64,000 nucleotides of DNA. Source: Mycolicibacterium fallax. GTDB taxonomy: Bacteria; Actinomycetota; Actinomycetes; Mycobacteriales; Mycobacteriaceae. This document shows, in pieces, positions 55,959 to 64,000 of this stretch. Location: the NCBI RefSeq assembly GCF_010726955.1, contig NZ_AP022603.1, positions 310,001 to 374,000 of the forward strand. Direction: 5' to 3'. Under the pieces are notes generated by a model. It searched no databases, was not told the DNA's origin, and saw only the letters and a program-made list of their open reading frames with translations. A program made the position numbers and the translations under genes. Numbering within the stretch: position 1 is the first letter of the stretch; every line of letters starts with the position of its first letter.

Positions 55959-56097
55959 CGGAACCTCTCCCGTCGGGAACAACCTTGCCGGGAGTGTAAC
56001 GGGCCACAGTCAGCGTCCAGACAGGAAACCGCAACCTGCGGCAATCGCGGTGCGGGCGCGGGTGCCGGCGACGGGGTGGTCAGTAGGCTGGTCAACC

Positions 56098-57057
56098 GTG
56101 GTCACCGGAGTCCAGGGCAGAACGCGCCCCACGCTGTGGGCGATCAGCGACCTGCACACCGGGCACACCGGCAACAAGCCGGTCACCGAGTCGCTGTTCC
56201 CGTCCACGCCGGACGACTGGCTGATCGTCGCCGGCGACGTCGCCGAGCGCACCGACGAGATCCGCTGGTCGCTGGACCTGCTGCGCAAGCGATTCGCCAA
56301 GGTGATCTGGGTGCCGGGCAACCACGAGTTGTGGACCACCGGCAAGGACCCGGTCCAGGTGTTCGGCCGGTCCCGCTATGACTACCTGGTGCAGATGTGC
56401 GACGAGATGGGTGTGCTCACCCCCGAGCACCCGTTCCCGGTGTGGACCGAGGAGGGCGGCCCGGCCACCATCGTTCCGATGTTCCTGCTCTACGACTACA
56501 CCTTCCTGCCCGCCGGGGCGGGCACCAAGGCCGAGGGACTGGCGATCGCCAAGGACAAGAACGTCGTGGCCACCGACGAGTTCCTGCTCTCCAGCGAACC
56601 GTATGCCACCAAGGACGCCTGGTGTCGTGACCGGCTCAAGCACACCCGCAAGCGCCTCGACGAGCTGGACTGGATGACCCCGACGGTGCTGGTCAATCAC
56701 TTTCCGATGGTGCGGGAACCCTGCGATGTGCTGTTCTACCCGGAGTTCTCGCTGTGGTGCGGGACGACGGCCACCGCCGATTGGCACACCCGCTACAACG
56801 CGGTCTGCTCGGTCTACGGGCATCTGCACATTCCGCGAACCACCTGGTACGACGACGTCCGGTTCGAGGAGGTCTCGGTCGGCTACCCGCGGGAGTGGCG
56901 GCGCCGCAAGCCCTACCGGTGGATGCGGCAGATCCTGCCCGACCCGCAGTACGCGCCGGGCTACCTCAACGAGTTCGGCGGGCACTTCATGATCACCGCG
57001 GAAATGCGCGAGCAGTCCGAGAAGGTGCGGGACCGGATCATGCGGCGGCGCGGATGA
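56098..57057 (+). CDS. pptH: 4'-phosphopantetheinyl hydrolase (metallophosphoesterase)
   Basis: A 319-residue calcineurin-type metallophosphoesterase. Motifs are [11 protein letters not shown] (D-x-H), [11 protein letters not shown] (G-D), [10 protein letters not shown] (G-N-H-E), VLVNHFPM and [10 protein letters not shown] (G-H-x-H). Its M. tuberculosis orthologue Rv2795c is reported to remove phosphopantetheine from carrier proteins, opposing PptT; that role is inferred from orthology and the conserved pairing with pptT, which overlaps its stop as ATGA. GTG at 56098, with TAGGCT 8 nt before it (56084-56089). Confidence 0.9.
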   Translation: MVTGVQGRTRPTLWAISDLHTGHTGNKPVTESLFPSTPDDWLIVAGDVAERTDEIRWSLDLLRKRFAKVIWVPGNHELWTTGKDPVQVFGRSRYDYLVQMCDEMGVLTPEHPFPVWTEEGGPATIVPMFLLYDYTFLPAGAGTKAEGLAIAKDKNVVATDEFLLSSEPYATKDAWCRDRLKHTRKRLDELDWMTPTVLVNHFPMVREPCDVLFYPEFSLWCGTTATADWHTRYNAVCSVYGHLHIPRTTWYDDVRFEEVSVGYPREWRRRKPYRWMRQILPDPQYAPGYLNEFGGHFMITAEMREQSEKVRDRIMRRRG

Positions 57058-57749
57058 CCGGCGGCGCGCCCACCCTGATCTCGGCGGTGCTGCCCGCGAC
57101 GACGGTGCACACCGCGGAGTCCTTCACCGACCCGCCCGGGGCGACGGCGCTGCCCGAGGAGGAGCCGCTGATCGCCAAGTCGGTGGCCAAGCGCCGCAAC
57201 GAGTTCATCTCGGTGCGGCACTGCGCCCGGGTGGCGCTGGCCGAGCTCGGGGTGGCGCCCGCGCCGATCCTGAAGGGGGACAAGGGCGAACCGCTGTGGC
57301 CCGAGGGCATCGTCGGCTCCATCACGCACACCGAGGGCTACCGCGGTGCGGCGGTCGCCCGCGCCGCCGAGGTGCGCTCGATCGGCATCGACGCCGAACC
57401 GCACGACGTGCTGCCCGCCGGTGTGCTGCCGGCGATCAGCCTGCCGATCGAACGGGCCGAACTGGGCGAGCTGCCCGGCGAGCTGCACTGGGATCGGATC
57501 CTGTTCTGCGCCAAGGAGGCGACGTACAAGGCCTGGTATCCGCTGACGCGCCGCTGGCTCGGCTTCGAGGACGCCCATATCACCTTCGAGGTGCAGCGGC
57601 TGGGCGGCGGACCGGAGCCGACCGCGGACGGCACCTTCCGGTCCCGGATCCTGATCGACCCGGCCACCGAGTTCGGGCCGCCGCTGGTCGAGTTGGCCGG
57701 CCGCTGGTCGGTGGCCGCCGGCCTCGCGTTGACGGCGACGGTCCTGTGA
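57054..57749 (+). CDS. pptT: Sfp-type 4'-phosphopantetheinyl transferase
   Basis: Activates carrier proteins of lipid, mycobactin and polyketide synthases by transferring 4'-phosphopantetheine from CoA. The 231-residue protein shows the family motifs [31 protein letters not shown] (Mg-binding D-x-E) and [18 protein letters not shown] (W/F-x-x-K-E-A). [18 protein letters not shown] near the N-terminus is typical of PptT. ATG overlaps the pptH stop. Placing the enzyme and its opposing hydrolase in one coupled unit implies balanced expression. Confidence 0.96.
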   Translation: MTGGAPTLISAVLPATTVHTAESFTDPPGATALPEEEPLIAKSVAKRRNEFISVRHCARVALAELGVAPAPILKGDKGEPLWPEGIVGSITHTEGYRGAAVARAAEVRSIGIDAEPHDVLPAGVLPAISLPIERAELGELPGELHWDRILFCAKEATYKAWYPLTRRWLGFEDAHITFEVQRLGGGPEPTADGTFRSRILIDPATEFGPPLVELAGRWSVAAGLALTATVL

Positions 57750-57855
57750 GCGAGAGCGCGGGTGAGGACCGCAGCGAGGACCGCAGCGCAGCGAGGACCG
57801 CAGCGAGGACCGGAGCCCAAGCGGAGCGAACCGACAGTCCTGTGAGCGAGAGCGC
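57741..57855. repeat. Duplicated pptT-end/truB-start sequence with 12-bp tandem repeats
   Basis: GTCCTGTGAGCGAGAGCGC (19 bp) occurs at 57741-57759 and again at 57837-57855, 96 bp apart. Between them GAGGACCGCAGC is repeated at 57764-57775, 57776-57787 and 57793-57804, with a one-mismatch copy at 57805-57816. The first 19-bp copy contains the pptT stop and one in-frame GTG; the second contains the preferred truB GTG. Confidence 0.85.
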
Positions 57856-58735
57856 CCCGCCGCCGGGGATCGTCGTGGTCGACAAGCCGGGCGGCATGAC
57901 CAGCCACGACGTGGTCGGCCGCTGCCGGCGGATCTTCGGCACCCGCAAGGTCGGCCACGCGGGCACCCTGGATCCGATGGCCACCGGTGTGCTGGTCATC
58001 GGCGTCGAGCGCGCCACCAAGATCCTCGGGCTGATCGCCGGGACCGCCAAGTCCTACGCCGCGACGATCCGGCTGGGCCAGACCACCTCGACCGACGACG
58101 CCGAGGGCGAGCCGCTGACCCGGACCGACACCGCCGGTCTCGACGACGCCGCCATCGAGGCGGCGGTGGCGGCCCAGCGCGGCGACATCCTGCAGCGCCC
58201 GTCGGCGGTCAGCGCGATCAAGGTCGACGGCAAGCGGGCCTACCAGCGCGCCCGCGAGGGCGAGACGGTCGAGCTGGCCGCCCGCCCGGTGCGGATCACC
58301 CGGTTCGAGGTGCTGGGGGTGCGCCGGGTCGACGGCTGCATCGACGTCGAGGTGGAGGTGGACTGCTCCTCGGGCACCTACATCCGGGCGTTGGCCCGCG
58401 ACATCGGCGCCGACCTCGGGGTCGGTGGGCACCTGACCGCGCTGCGGCGCACCCGGGTCGGCAGCTTCGGGCTGGACCAGGCTCACACCCTGGCGGCGCT
58501 GGCCGAGCGGCCGGCGCTGAGCTACACCCTCGACGAGGCGTGCCTGCTGGGCTTCCCTCGCCGCGACCTGAGCGCCGAGCAGGTGATCGACGTCGGGCAC
58601 GGCCGGGCGCTGGAACCGGCCGGCATCGACGGGATTTACGCTGCGGTGGCGCCGGACGGCCGGGTGATGGCCTTGCTGCGCGACGCCGGCCGGCGGACCA
58701 CGTCGGTCGTGGTGATCCGGCCCGCCACGCTCTGA
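57842..58735 (+). CDS. truB: tRNA pseudouridine-55 synthase
   Basis: Makes pseudouridine 55 in the T-loop of tRNAs. The protein has 297 residues from the GTG at 57842: [46 protein letters not shown] carries the catalytic Asp (G-H-x-G-T-L-D-P), followed by [20 protein letters not shown] and [14 protein letters not shown]. The C-terminal extension is the usual actinobacterial TruB_C_2 domain. An in-frame GTG at 57746 would add 32 residues rich in Glu/Arg/Asp/Ala encoded by the repeats; I prefer the second because it gives the family length. Confidence 0.94.
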   Translation: MSESAPPPGIVVVDKPGGMTSHDVVGRCRRIFGTRKVGHAGTLDPMATGVLVIGVERATKILGLIAGTAKSYAATIRLGQTTSTDDAEGEPLTRTDTAGLDDAAIEAAVAAQRGDILQRPSAVSAIKVDGKRAYQRAREGETVELAARPVRITRFEVLGVRRVDGCIDVEVEVDCSSGTYIRALARDIGADLGVGGHLTALRRTRVGSFGLDQAHTLAALAERPALSYTLDEACLLGFPRRDLSAEQVIDVGHGRALEPAGIDGIYAAVAPDGRVMALLRDAGRRTTSVVVIRPATL

Positions 58736-58814
58736 GCCGGTCCGCGGCCGCGGTCCCCGAACCGGTGACCGAGGTCCCTGTGGCCGGTGGCGGCGGCGAT
58801 GAGAGACTGGTTGC

Positions 58815-59231
58815 ATGACTGGCATCCCCACAGCAGGCTCAATCGTCGTCGCGGATCTGATCGGTGACGCGGTGGTCCGGATCCCGGCCGCCGCCTCGGT
58901 GGCCGAGGCGGCCAAGGCGATCGTCGACAAGGGTGTCGGCGTCCTGGTCGTCGGCGACGAGGCCCGCCCGACCGCGGTGCTCAGCGAGCGCGATGTGGTC
59001 CGGGTGGTCGCCGCCGGCGACGACCCCAGCACGGTGCGGGCCGCCGACATCGCCACCAACAAGCTGGTGTGGTGCGAGGCCGAGGACTCCGTCGCCAAGG
59101 CGGCGACCCGGATGACCGATCGCTATATCCGGCACATCCTGGTCGAGCGGGCCGGTGCGCTGGCCGGCATCGTGTCCGCCCGCGACCTGCTCGGCGTCTA
59201 CGCCTCCGACGCGGACCTCAGTCTGAGCTGA
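58815..59231 (+). CDS. CBS-domain pair protein
   Basis: A 138-residue protein made of two CBS motifs (~12-65 and ~75-130): VADLIGDAVVRIPAAASVAEAAKAIVDKGVGVLVVGD, then CEAEDSVAKAATRMTDRYIRHILVERAGALAGIVSARDLLGVY. Such stand-alone Bateman modules bind adenine nucleotides and regulate partner proteins. The partner is unknown. ATG at 58815; the 79-nt gap after truB is GC-rich with self-complementary CCGCGGCCGCGG-type sequence, and no clear promoter is seen. Confidence 0.88.
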   Translation: MTGIPTAGSIVVADLIGDAVVRIPAAASVAEAAKAIVDKGVGVLVVGDEARPTAVLSERDVVRVVAAGDDPSTVRAADIATNKLVWCEAEDSVAKAATRMTDRYIRHILVERAGALAGIVSARDLLGVYASDADLSLS

Positions 59232-59244
59232 TCCGGCCCGATCC

Positions 59245-60279
59245 CTATCCCGGCTGGATCAACCGGGTGACGCCGCGCATCACCGCGCGGGAGACCCGGT
59301 GCCGCACCCGGTGCGGGGCCGACGGCGGCCCGGGCGGAGACGCGGCGCCCAACCGGGGGAACAGCGCCAGGGCGTTGTCGCGTTCGATCGCGGTGCGCCC
59401 GTCCGCGTCGAGCCCGGGGTAGGTTTCCAGCCCGGCCGCGAACAGCAGGCCCGCCGCCGACGGCGCGAACGGCCAGTCCGAGCCGAATGTGACGTGCCCG
59501 GGCCGGGCGAACGCCAGCAGCGTGGGCAGCCCGGCCGCACTCGACGACAGCGCGGTGTCGAAGTGGAACCCGGCGAAGTCGTCGAGGACGTCGGCGACGC
59601 TGCGGCCGGTGTCGGCGGTGATCGCCAGCGCCAGCCGCTGCGCCGCGTACGGAACGAAGCCGCCGCCGTGACTGAGCAGAAACCGGATGTTGGGGTACCG
59701 TCGCACGATCCCGTTGCGCACCAACAGGTATGCCGCGCGCGTGGTGTCCAGCAGGAAATCCGCGGCGAACGGCGGCACGTCGGGGACCGCCGGCCCGGGC
59801 AGTTCGGCGGGGTGCACAAAGACCACCGCCGAGCGGGCGTCCAGCGCGGCGAACAACGCGTCTGACCCGTCGGCTCCGAGGTAGTGCCCGGCGGTATTGG
59901 CCAGCAGCACCACGCCGTCGGCGTGCAGTTCGTCGAGCGCCCGAACCGCCTCGGTGACGGCCGAATTCGGTTGTGGCAGCGGGACGGTGGCGAAGAAGCC
60001 GAACCGGTCCGGCCGTTCGTTCACCAGTGCCGCGCCGAAGTCGTTGACGTCGCGGGCGAGCGCCGCCGCATCGGCCTCGGCGGCCATGAACGTCGTGCCC
60101 GGGGTGGACACCGACAGGATCGCGGTCGCGACACCGAGCGCGTCCATCGTCTGCAGTGAAGCATCGGGGCTCCACTGCGGCAGCCCCCGGCCGCCCGCGT
60201 CGTCGATACCCGCCCGCCGCAGCGCCTTTCGATAGTCGGGCGGGATCATGTGGTGATGGGTGTCGATGCGTGCCGTCAC
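59245..60279 (-). CDS. Amidohydrolase-2 family metal hydrolase/decarboxylase
   Basis: A 344-residue TIM-barrel protein of the ACMSD/amidohydrolase-2 group. It begins RIDTHHHMIPPDYR (H-x-H metal site), has VFVHPAELPG, RFLLSHGGGFVPYAAQR (third His) and FGSDWPFAPS (metal Asp). The family includes decarboxylases of ring-cleavage intermediates, which fits its place as last gene of the meta-cleavage operon. GTG at 60279 overlaps the dioxygenase stop. Substrate unknown. Confidence 0.88.
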   Translation of the reverse strand: MTARIDTHHHMIPPDYRKALRRAGIDDAGGRGLPQWSPDASLQTMDALGVATAILSVSTPGTTFMAAEADAAALARDVNDFGAALVNERPDRFGFFATVPLPQPNSAVTEAVRALDELHADGVVLLANTAGHYLGADGSDALFAALDARSAVVFVHPAELPGPAVPDVPPFAADFLLDTTRAAYLLVRNGIVRRYPNIRFLLSHGGGFVPYAAQRLALAITADTGRSVADVLDDFAGFHFDTALSSSAAGLPTLLAFARPGHVTFGSDWPFAPSAAGLLFAAGLETYPGLDADGRTAIERDNALALFPRLGAASPPGPPSAPHRVRHRVSRAVMRGVTRLIQPG

Positions 60280-61250
60280 ACCGCAACCGTAGCTTCGTCG
60301 CGGGTCAGGGAGCGTGCGCTCGTTTTCAGCTGGTCGATCAGTTCGGGAATGGACCGCGGTGCCGGGGTGTGGCCCCAGATGCTGATGCCCTCATGGGTGC
60401 TCGGCTGCCAGACGTCCTCGTCCACGACGAGCGGATTCCACCCGACCTCCCATTCGAAACCGGACGGGCTCACCGCGTAGTAGGACAGTTCCCGGTCATT
60501 GGTGTGCTGGCCGACGTCCAGTGCCATACCGAAACCCAGCTCGGTGACCCGTCGATAGGACTCCGTCAGATCGTCGAGATCGGCCACCTGGATGTTGAGG
60601 TGCTGCACGCGGGTGCGAATCGGGTTGATGGGCAGTCGATTCACCGCCGCGATCGCCACCGAGTGGTGCCGCTCGTTGACCCGCAGGAAGCGGATCTTGA
60701 ACTTCAGCCCGCCGATCGTGTCGTTGATGAAATCCGACAGCCGGGCGTCGAAGAGCGTGCGGTAGTAATCGTGCAGCCGTTCGGGTTGCTTCGACACGAT
60801 CGCGACGTGGCCCAGTCCCGCTGCGCCGGTTACGAATCCGCCGCCGGTGGCCATCGCGGTCGGTGCGTCGTCGGTGTGGGCGCAGGTGAAGATCTCCTGC
60901 GCCAGCCCGTTGTGCCCCGGGAACCGGACGAAGCGTTCGACCCCGCGCAGCGCGGCCGCCTCGGCGCCGCCCTCGACCAGCGGGACGCCGTGGCCGGTGA
61001 GCCGGGCCAGAATCTCGTCGAAGCTCCCGTGGTCGTCGACCTGCCAGCCCAGCGCCGACACGTCCTCGGCCGGGCCGCGCTGCAGCAGGAACCGGCAACG
61101 CTGCGCGTCGAGCCGGAACCGCAGCACGTCGGGCAGCGCGTCGTCGCAGTGCATGCCGATGGCGTCGCGGCCGAATCTGCGCCAGTCGCCGAACTTCTCG
61201 GTCTCGATGACGACGTAGCCGAGGTGGACCTGGCCGAAGATGTCAGGCAT
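60276..61250 (-). CDS. Extradiol ring-cleavage dioxygenase (type I VOC fold)
   Basis: A 324-residue two-module vicinal-oxygen-chelate protein that cleaves catechols next to the hydroxyls using Fe(II) or Mn(II). The C-terminal module carries the 2-His-1-Glu triad: His in GLGHVAIVSK (~144), His in RVQHLNIQV (~214) and Glu in GFEWEVGW (~265). The active-site His/Tyr region (NERHHSVAIA, ELSYYAVSPSGFEW) is also present. It resembles BphC/HsaC/MhpB-like type I enzymes. ATG at 61250 overlaps the hydrolase gene by 8 nt. The substrate is a catechol made by the adjacent hydroxylase. Confidence 0.9.
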   Translation of the reverse strand: MPDIFGQVHLGYVVIETEKFGDWRRFGRDAIGMHCDDALPDVLRFRLDAQRCRFLLQRGPAEDVSALGWQVDDHGSFDEILARLTGHGVPLVEGGAEAAALRGVERFVRFPGHNGLAQEIFTCAHTDDAPTAMATGGGFVTGAAGLGHVAIVSKQPERLHDYYRTLFDARLSDFINDTIGGLKFKIRFLRVNERHHSVAIAAVNRLPINPIRTRVQHLNIQVADLDDLTESYRRVTELGFGMALDVGQHTNDRELSYYAVSPSGFEWEVGWNPLVVDEDVWQPSTHEGISIWGHTPAPRSIPELIDQLKTSARSLTRDEATVAV

Positions 61251-62118
61251 GGGCCAGCCTCGAGTCGTTCGAGAGGAACCCGGCGACGAGTTCGTTGAAC
61301 AGCTCGGCGCGTTCCCACTGCATCCAATGCCCGGTGTGCGACGTCATCACCAGCTCGGCGTTGGGCATGGTGTGCAACAGCATCGGACCGCCCGCCGGTT
61401 TGTTGACCAAATCGTCGCGGCCCCACAGCACCAGTGTCGGGGTCGCCAGCCGCCGCAGCCTCCGGTCGCGGGTGAGGTCCATCCGCCACAGCGTGCGCAG
61501 CGCCAGTGGCCCGGACGGCCGGCGCAGCGGGGGATCGGCGACCACCTCGGGATCCAGTGACGCCGCATAGCGCGCATCGATGAGGTCGTCGGGCACCGAG
61601 GCGCCGTCGTAGACCAGGTAGTTGCGGACGAAGTCGGCCAGCTTCTCGCGGCTCGGACCTGCACCGCCGTAGTAGCCGAGCAGGTGCTTGAGCCCGGCGG
61701 TCGGCGCCCCGCGGGTGGTACCGATACCGCCGGGACCCATCAGCACCAGCTTGCCGACGCGGCCCGGGGTGTCCAGGGCGAGCCGCAGCGCGGCGGCACC
61801 CCCGTAGGAGTTGCCGACCAGGTGGGCGGTGTCGATGCCCAGTTCGTCGAGCAGCCCCCGGATCATGTCGGCCAGGTAGCCGAACGGGTCGGACTGGTCG
61901 ACACCCTTGGCGGAGCGGCCGTAGCCGGGCAGGTCGGGCACGATCACCCGGAAGGTGCGGCCCAGGGCGTCGATGTTGCGGGCGAAGTTCGAGACGCCGG
62001 ACGCGCCGGGGCCGCCGCCGTGCAGCATCACCACCGCGGGCCCGGCGCCGTGTTCGGCGACGAAGATCGGCTTGCCGGACACGGTGACGATGCGTTCGGT
62101 CAATGGGCTGGTGATCAT
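61243..62118 (-). CDS. Meta-cleavage product C-C hydrolase (alpha/beta hydrolase)
   Basis: A 291-residue alpha/beta hydrolase of the MhpC/BphD/HsaD type. Landmarks are VVMLHGGGPGASGVSNFARNID (oxyanion loop H-G-x-G-P-G-A), nucleophile LVGNSYGGAAALRLAL (G-N-S-x-G-G), the acid in VLWGRDDLVNK and the His in TGHWMQWERAELFN. The G-N-S-x-G elbow is diagnostic of C-C bond hydrolases acting on ring-cleavage products. ATG at 62118 overlaps the hydroxylase stop as ATGA. Confidence 0.92.
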   Translation of the reverse strand: MITSPLTERIVTVSGKPIFVAEHGAGPAVVMLHGGGPGASGVSNFARNIDALGRTFRVIVPDLPGYGRSAKGVDQSDPFGYLADMIRGLLDELGIDTAHLVGNSYGGAAALRLALDTPGRVGKLVLMGPGGIGTTRGAPTAGLKHLLGYYGGAGPSREKLADFVRNYLVYDGASVPDDLIDARYAASLDPEVVADPPLRRPSGPLALRTLWRMDLTRDRRLRRLATPTLVLWGRDDLVNKPAGGPMLLHTMPNAELVMTSHTGHWMQWERAELFNELVAGFLSNDSRLAHA

Positions 62119-63786
62119 GCGGAGACTCCGATCGTGGTGTGGGCGGGGATTGGCGGGGCGGGCAACGGTCTGCCGGATTGTGTTGCGGCGTAGACGAACC
62201 CGTCCGGTCGCACGATGACGGCGGTGGCCTGGTAGCGGTGCATCCAGGCGGTCAGGACCCCGGAGACGTCCGGCGCGGCGAGGTCGAGGGCGGGCACCCC
62301 GCGGGCGGTCCACGCGGCGGTGCCGGCCGGCGGTGCGCCCAGGTGCAGCAGCGTCCACCGGCCGCCCAGCAGGTCGTCCAGGCGCACGGCGGTGCCGTCG
62401 GCCCGCCGCACCCGGGGCTGCGGCAGCTGCCGCCCGGCCGCGCGATGGTCGCCGACGAAGAAGCCGTCGCGGTAGCGGGCCTCCGGAATCCACCAGAACC
62501 GCTGCGCCCACGTGACCAGGCCCGGGACCCTGGAGAGCGCCCGCAATCCGCGATTGCGGGCGGTCGCGAGCCAGCGCCGCCGCTCGTTGATGACGCGGCC
62601 GACCAGCACGGCGCGCCGGGTCACCTCGGTGACGTGCGGCTTGCGTTCGGCCTGATAGGAGTCCAGCAGCCGGTCGGGCGCCTCGCCGCGCAGCACGGCG
62701 GCGATCTTCCAGCACAGGTTGGCCACGTCGCGGACCCCCGCGCCCATGCCCTGACCGATCCACGGCGGCATGGCGTGCGCGGCGTCGCCGGCCAGGAATA
62801 CCCGCCCGACGCGCCAGCGGTCGGCGACCCGGACGTGGTGGCTGTAGCAGACCGCGCGCAGGATCTTGACGTTGTCGGGCCCGATCCCGCGGCGGCGCAG
62901 CAGTGTCCAGATCGCCGTGTCGGTCAGCAGCTCGCCCTCATCCTCGTCGTCCTGGACGGGGAACTCCCAGCGGTGGTGCCCGAGCGGGGTCGGGCAGTCG
63001 ACCATCGGCCGGGCCGGGTCGCAGTGGAAGCGCATCAGGTCGTGACCGGCCCATTCCTGGATGATCTCGGTGTCGATCACGATCCAGCGTTCCTCGTAGG
63101 TCCGCCCGCTGTACGACACGCCCAATTGGCCTCGGGTGGGCGAGGATCCGCCGTCGGCGGCGATCACGTAGCGCGCACGCAGTCGTCGCAGTTCGTCGCC
63201 GCGATGGTCGACCAGCAGCAGTTCGACGCCGTCGTCGGTGTCGGCGACCCGCAGGCATTCGTGCTCGAGCAGGATCTCGACGGTGCCGAATCGCTCGACG
63301 CCGTGGCGCAGCACCTCGTCGACCACCGGCTGGTAGAGGAACTGCTGTGCGGGATGCCCGGCCGCGCCGCCGGCGAGGGCGGACTCGATGAAGGCGATCC
63401 CGTCGGCGTCGACGAAGGCCACCGGGCGGTTGGGCATCATGTCGGCCTGCAGCCGGTCGGCCAGCCCCACCGACTGCCAGATGCGCATGACCTCCTCATC
63501 GGTGGAGATGGCCCGGGCGCGGCCGTAGATGTCGGGATCGCGTTCGATCACCGCCACCCGCAGGCCCTGTTGGCCGAGCAGATTGGCCGCGGTTGCGCCG
63601 GTCGGCCAGCCCCACCGACTGCCAGATGCGCATGACCTCCTCATCGGTGGAGATGGCCCGGGCGCGGCCGTAGATGTCGGGATCGCGTTCGATCACCGCC
63701 ACCCGCAGGCCCTGTTGGCCGAGCAGATTGGCCGCGGTTGCGCCGGTCGGCCCGTATCCGATCACCGCTACGTCGTAGGTCTCCAC
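62115..63786 (-). pseudogene. FAD-dependent aromatic hydroxylase (MhpA-like), frameshifted by a 145-bp duplication
   Basis: First gene of the catabolic operon, a class A flavin hydroxylase resembling 3-(3-hydroxyphenyl)propionate hydroxylase. GTG at 63786 opens the FAD-binding start VAVIGYGPTGATAANLLGQQG, then the frame is lost because bases 63597-63741 exactly repeat 63452-63596. From the second copy onward the downstream frame continues to 62115 with IAADGGSSPTRGQLG, RVFLAGDAAHAMPPWIGQGM and a thioredoxin-like C-terminal domain. Removing one copy restores one frame of ~508 residues, the usual length. Either a recent natural inactivation or an assembly artefact; everything else about the gene looks intact. 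Confidence 0.88.
63452..63752. repeat. Exact 145-bp tandem duplication with 11-bp junction homology
   Basis: Copy A 63452-63596 and copy B 63597-63741 appear identical, base by base on reading. GCCGGTCGGCC stands at 63452, 63597 and 63742, i.e. at both ends and the junction, as expected from slippage or unequal exchange between two 11-bp repeats that lay 145 bp apart in the original gene. The unit is not a multiple of three. Confidence 0.95.
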
Positions 63787-63802
63787 GGTGGCTCACTTTC
63801 AT

Positions 63803-63836
63803 GTAGTGATCGCTACAGTAGTGTAGCGATCACTAC
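63803..63836. promoter_or_regulatory. 34-bp palindromic operator between the hydroxylase operon and tetR
   Basis: GTAGTGATCGCTAC (63803-63816), 6-nt spacer AGTAGT, GTAGCGATCACTAC (63823-63836): perfect 14-bp arms. It starts 17 bp upstream of the hydroxylase GTG and ends 43 bp upstream of the tetR ATG. The size fits binding of two TetR dimers. AAGAGGGAGGGCGG precedes the tetR ATG as its ribosome site. Confidence 0.85.
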
Positions 63837-63879
63837 GGTAAGATATGATCGGCGTCACAGTCAAGAGGGAGGGCGGAAA

Positions 63880-64000
63880 ATGGAGCAGGCCACGCGCAGG
63901 CGGCGCGTCAACGGCGAGGCGTCGCGGGCGAAGATCCTCGACGCGGCCGCGGAAATCGCCGTCGAACGCGGCTACGACGGCACCAGCATCGCGTTGGTGA
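63880..64000 (+). CDS. TetR family regulator, N-terminal part (3' end cut by window)
   Basis: Only the first 40 codons are in the window. After a basic start (MEQATRRRRVNGEASR) the sequence AKILDAAAEIAVERGYDGTSIALV is the first helix and turn of a TetR HTH. It is divergent from the aromatic catabolic operon, and the 34-bp palindrome lies between them, so it is the likely repressor of that operon. Confidence 0.88.
   Translation, partial: MEQATRRRRVNGEASRAKILDAAAEIAVERGYDGTSIALV

Noticed and set aside
55705..56097. Extension of the pptH frame 131 codons upstream
   Set aside because: It overlaps the divergent exported-protein gene and its promoter; GTG at 56098 with a -10 8 nt upstream fits the family length.
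57764..57816. Possible CRISPR-like or satellite array
   Set aside because: Units are only 12 bp, contiguous and without unique spacers; simple slippage repeats.

Overview
This window is chromosomal DNA from a high-GC actinobacterium, almost certainly a Mycobacterium sensu lato. The evidence is very high GC, GTG/TTG starts, 4-nt stop/start overlaps, and gene order that (recalled, not searched) follows the M. tuberculosis H37Rv stretch Rv2869c to Rv2793c: rip1, ispG, GNAT, penicillin-binding lipoprotein, map, mqo, GNAT, Mg-chelatase-like, cobO, cobB, cysG, efpA, proS, DUF4439 pair, rimP, nusA, ylxR, infB, rbfA, nrnA/cnpB, dinF, echA16, CocE hydrolase, pptH, pptT, truB. No rRNA, tRNA, CRISPR, phage or IS transposase was recognised. 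The species cannot be named from this sequence.

Region 1 (1-20.8 kb) is conserved core: the end of the Rip1 protease, isoprenoid synthesis (ispG), a penicillin-binding lipoprotein, methionine aminopeptidase and cobyric acid synthase. A 30-residue, seven-cysteine metallothionein-like microprotein follows on the minus strand with its own terminator and a probable leaderless promoter. Then come malate:quinone oxidoreductase, a cobalamin gene run (chelatase, cobO, cobB, cysG), the efflux pump efpA and proS.

Region 2 (20.8-43.3 kb) is an accessory and metabolic block absent from the corresponding H37Rv location. It holds a TetR/Baeyer-Villiger monooxygenase pair and a GntR-controlled operon (luciferase-like monooxygenase, CaiB-type CoA transferase, malyl-CoA-lyase-like CitE protein). 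Next is the methylcitrate cycle (prpR divergent from prpD-prpB-prpC) running into pyruvate carboxylase, then an HxlR regulator and a methyltransferase. The metE-metF pair is preceded by a cobalamin riboswitch and a 39-codon upstream ORF that overlaps the metE start. The CoA lyase, methylcitrate cycle and pyc are neighbours that plausibly share propionyl-CoA and pyruvate.

Region 3 (42.2-59.2 kb) returns to core: two ferritin-like DUF4439 proteins, then the rimP-nusA-ylxR-infB-rbfA-nrnA-dinF translation/RNA cluster with a relJK-type toxin-antitoxin pair inserted between nusA and ylxR. It also holds echA16, a shrunken DUF2277 gene, DUF1802, a CocE-type hydrolase, the antagonistic pair pptH/pptT, and truB. 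The infB frame is broken by a 9-C homopolymer.

Region 4 (59.2-64 kb) is a minus-strand meta-cleavage aromatic catabolic operon (FAD hydroxylase, C-C hydrolase, extradiol dioxygenase, amidohydrolase), divergent from a TetR regulator cut by the window end. A large palindrome lies between them. The hydroxylase gene carries an exact 145-bp tandem duplication that breaks its frame.

All family assignments come from reading motifs and recalled homologues; no database search was run.
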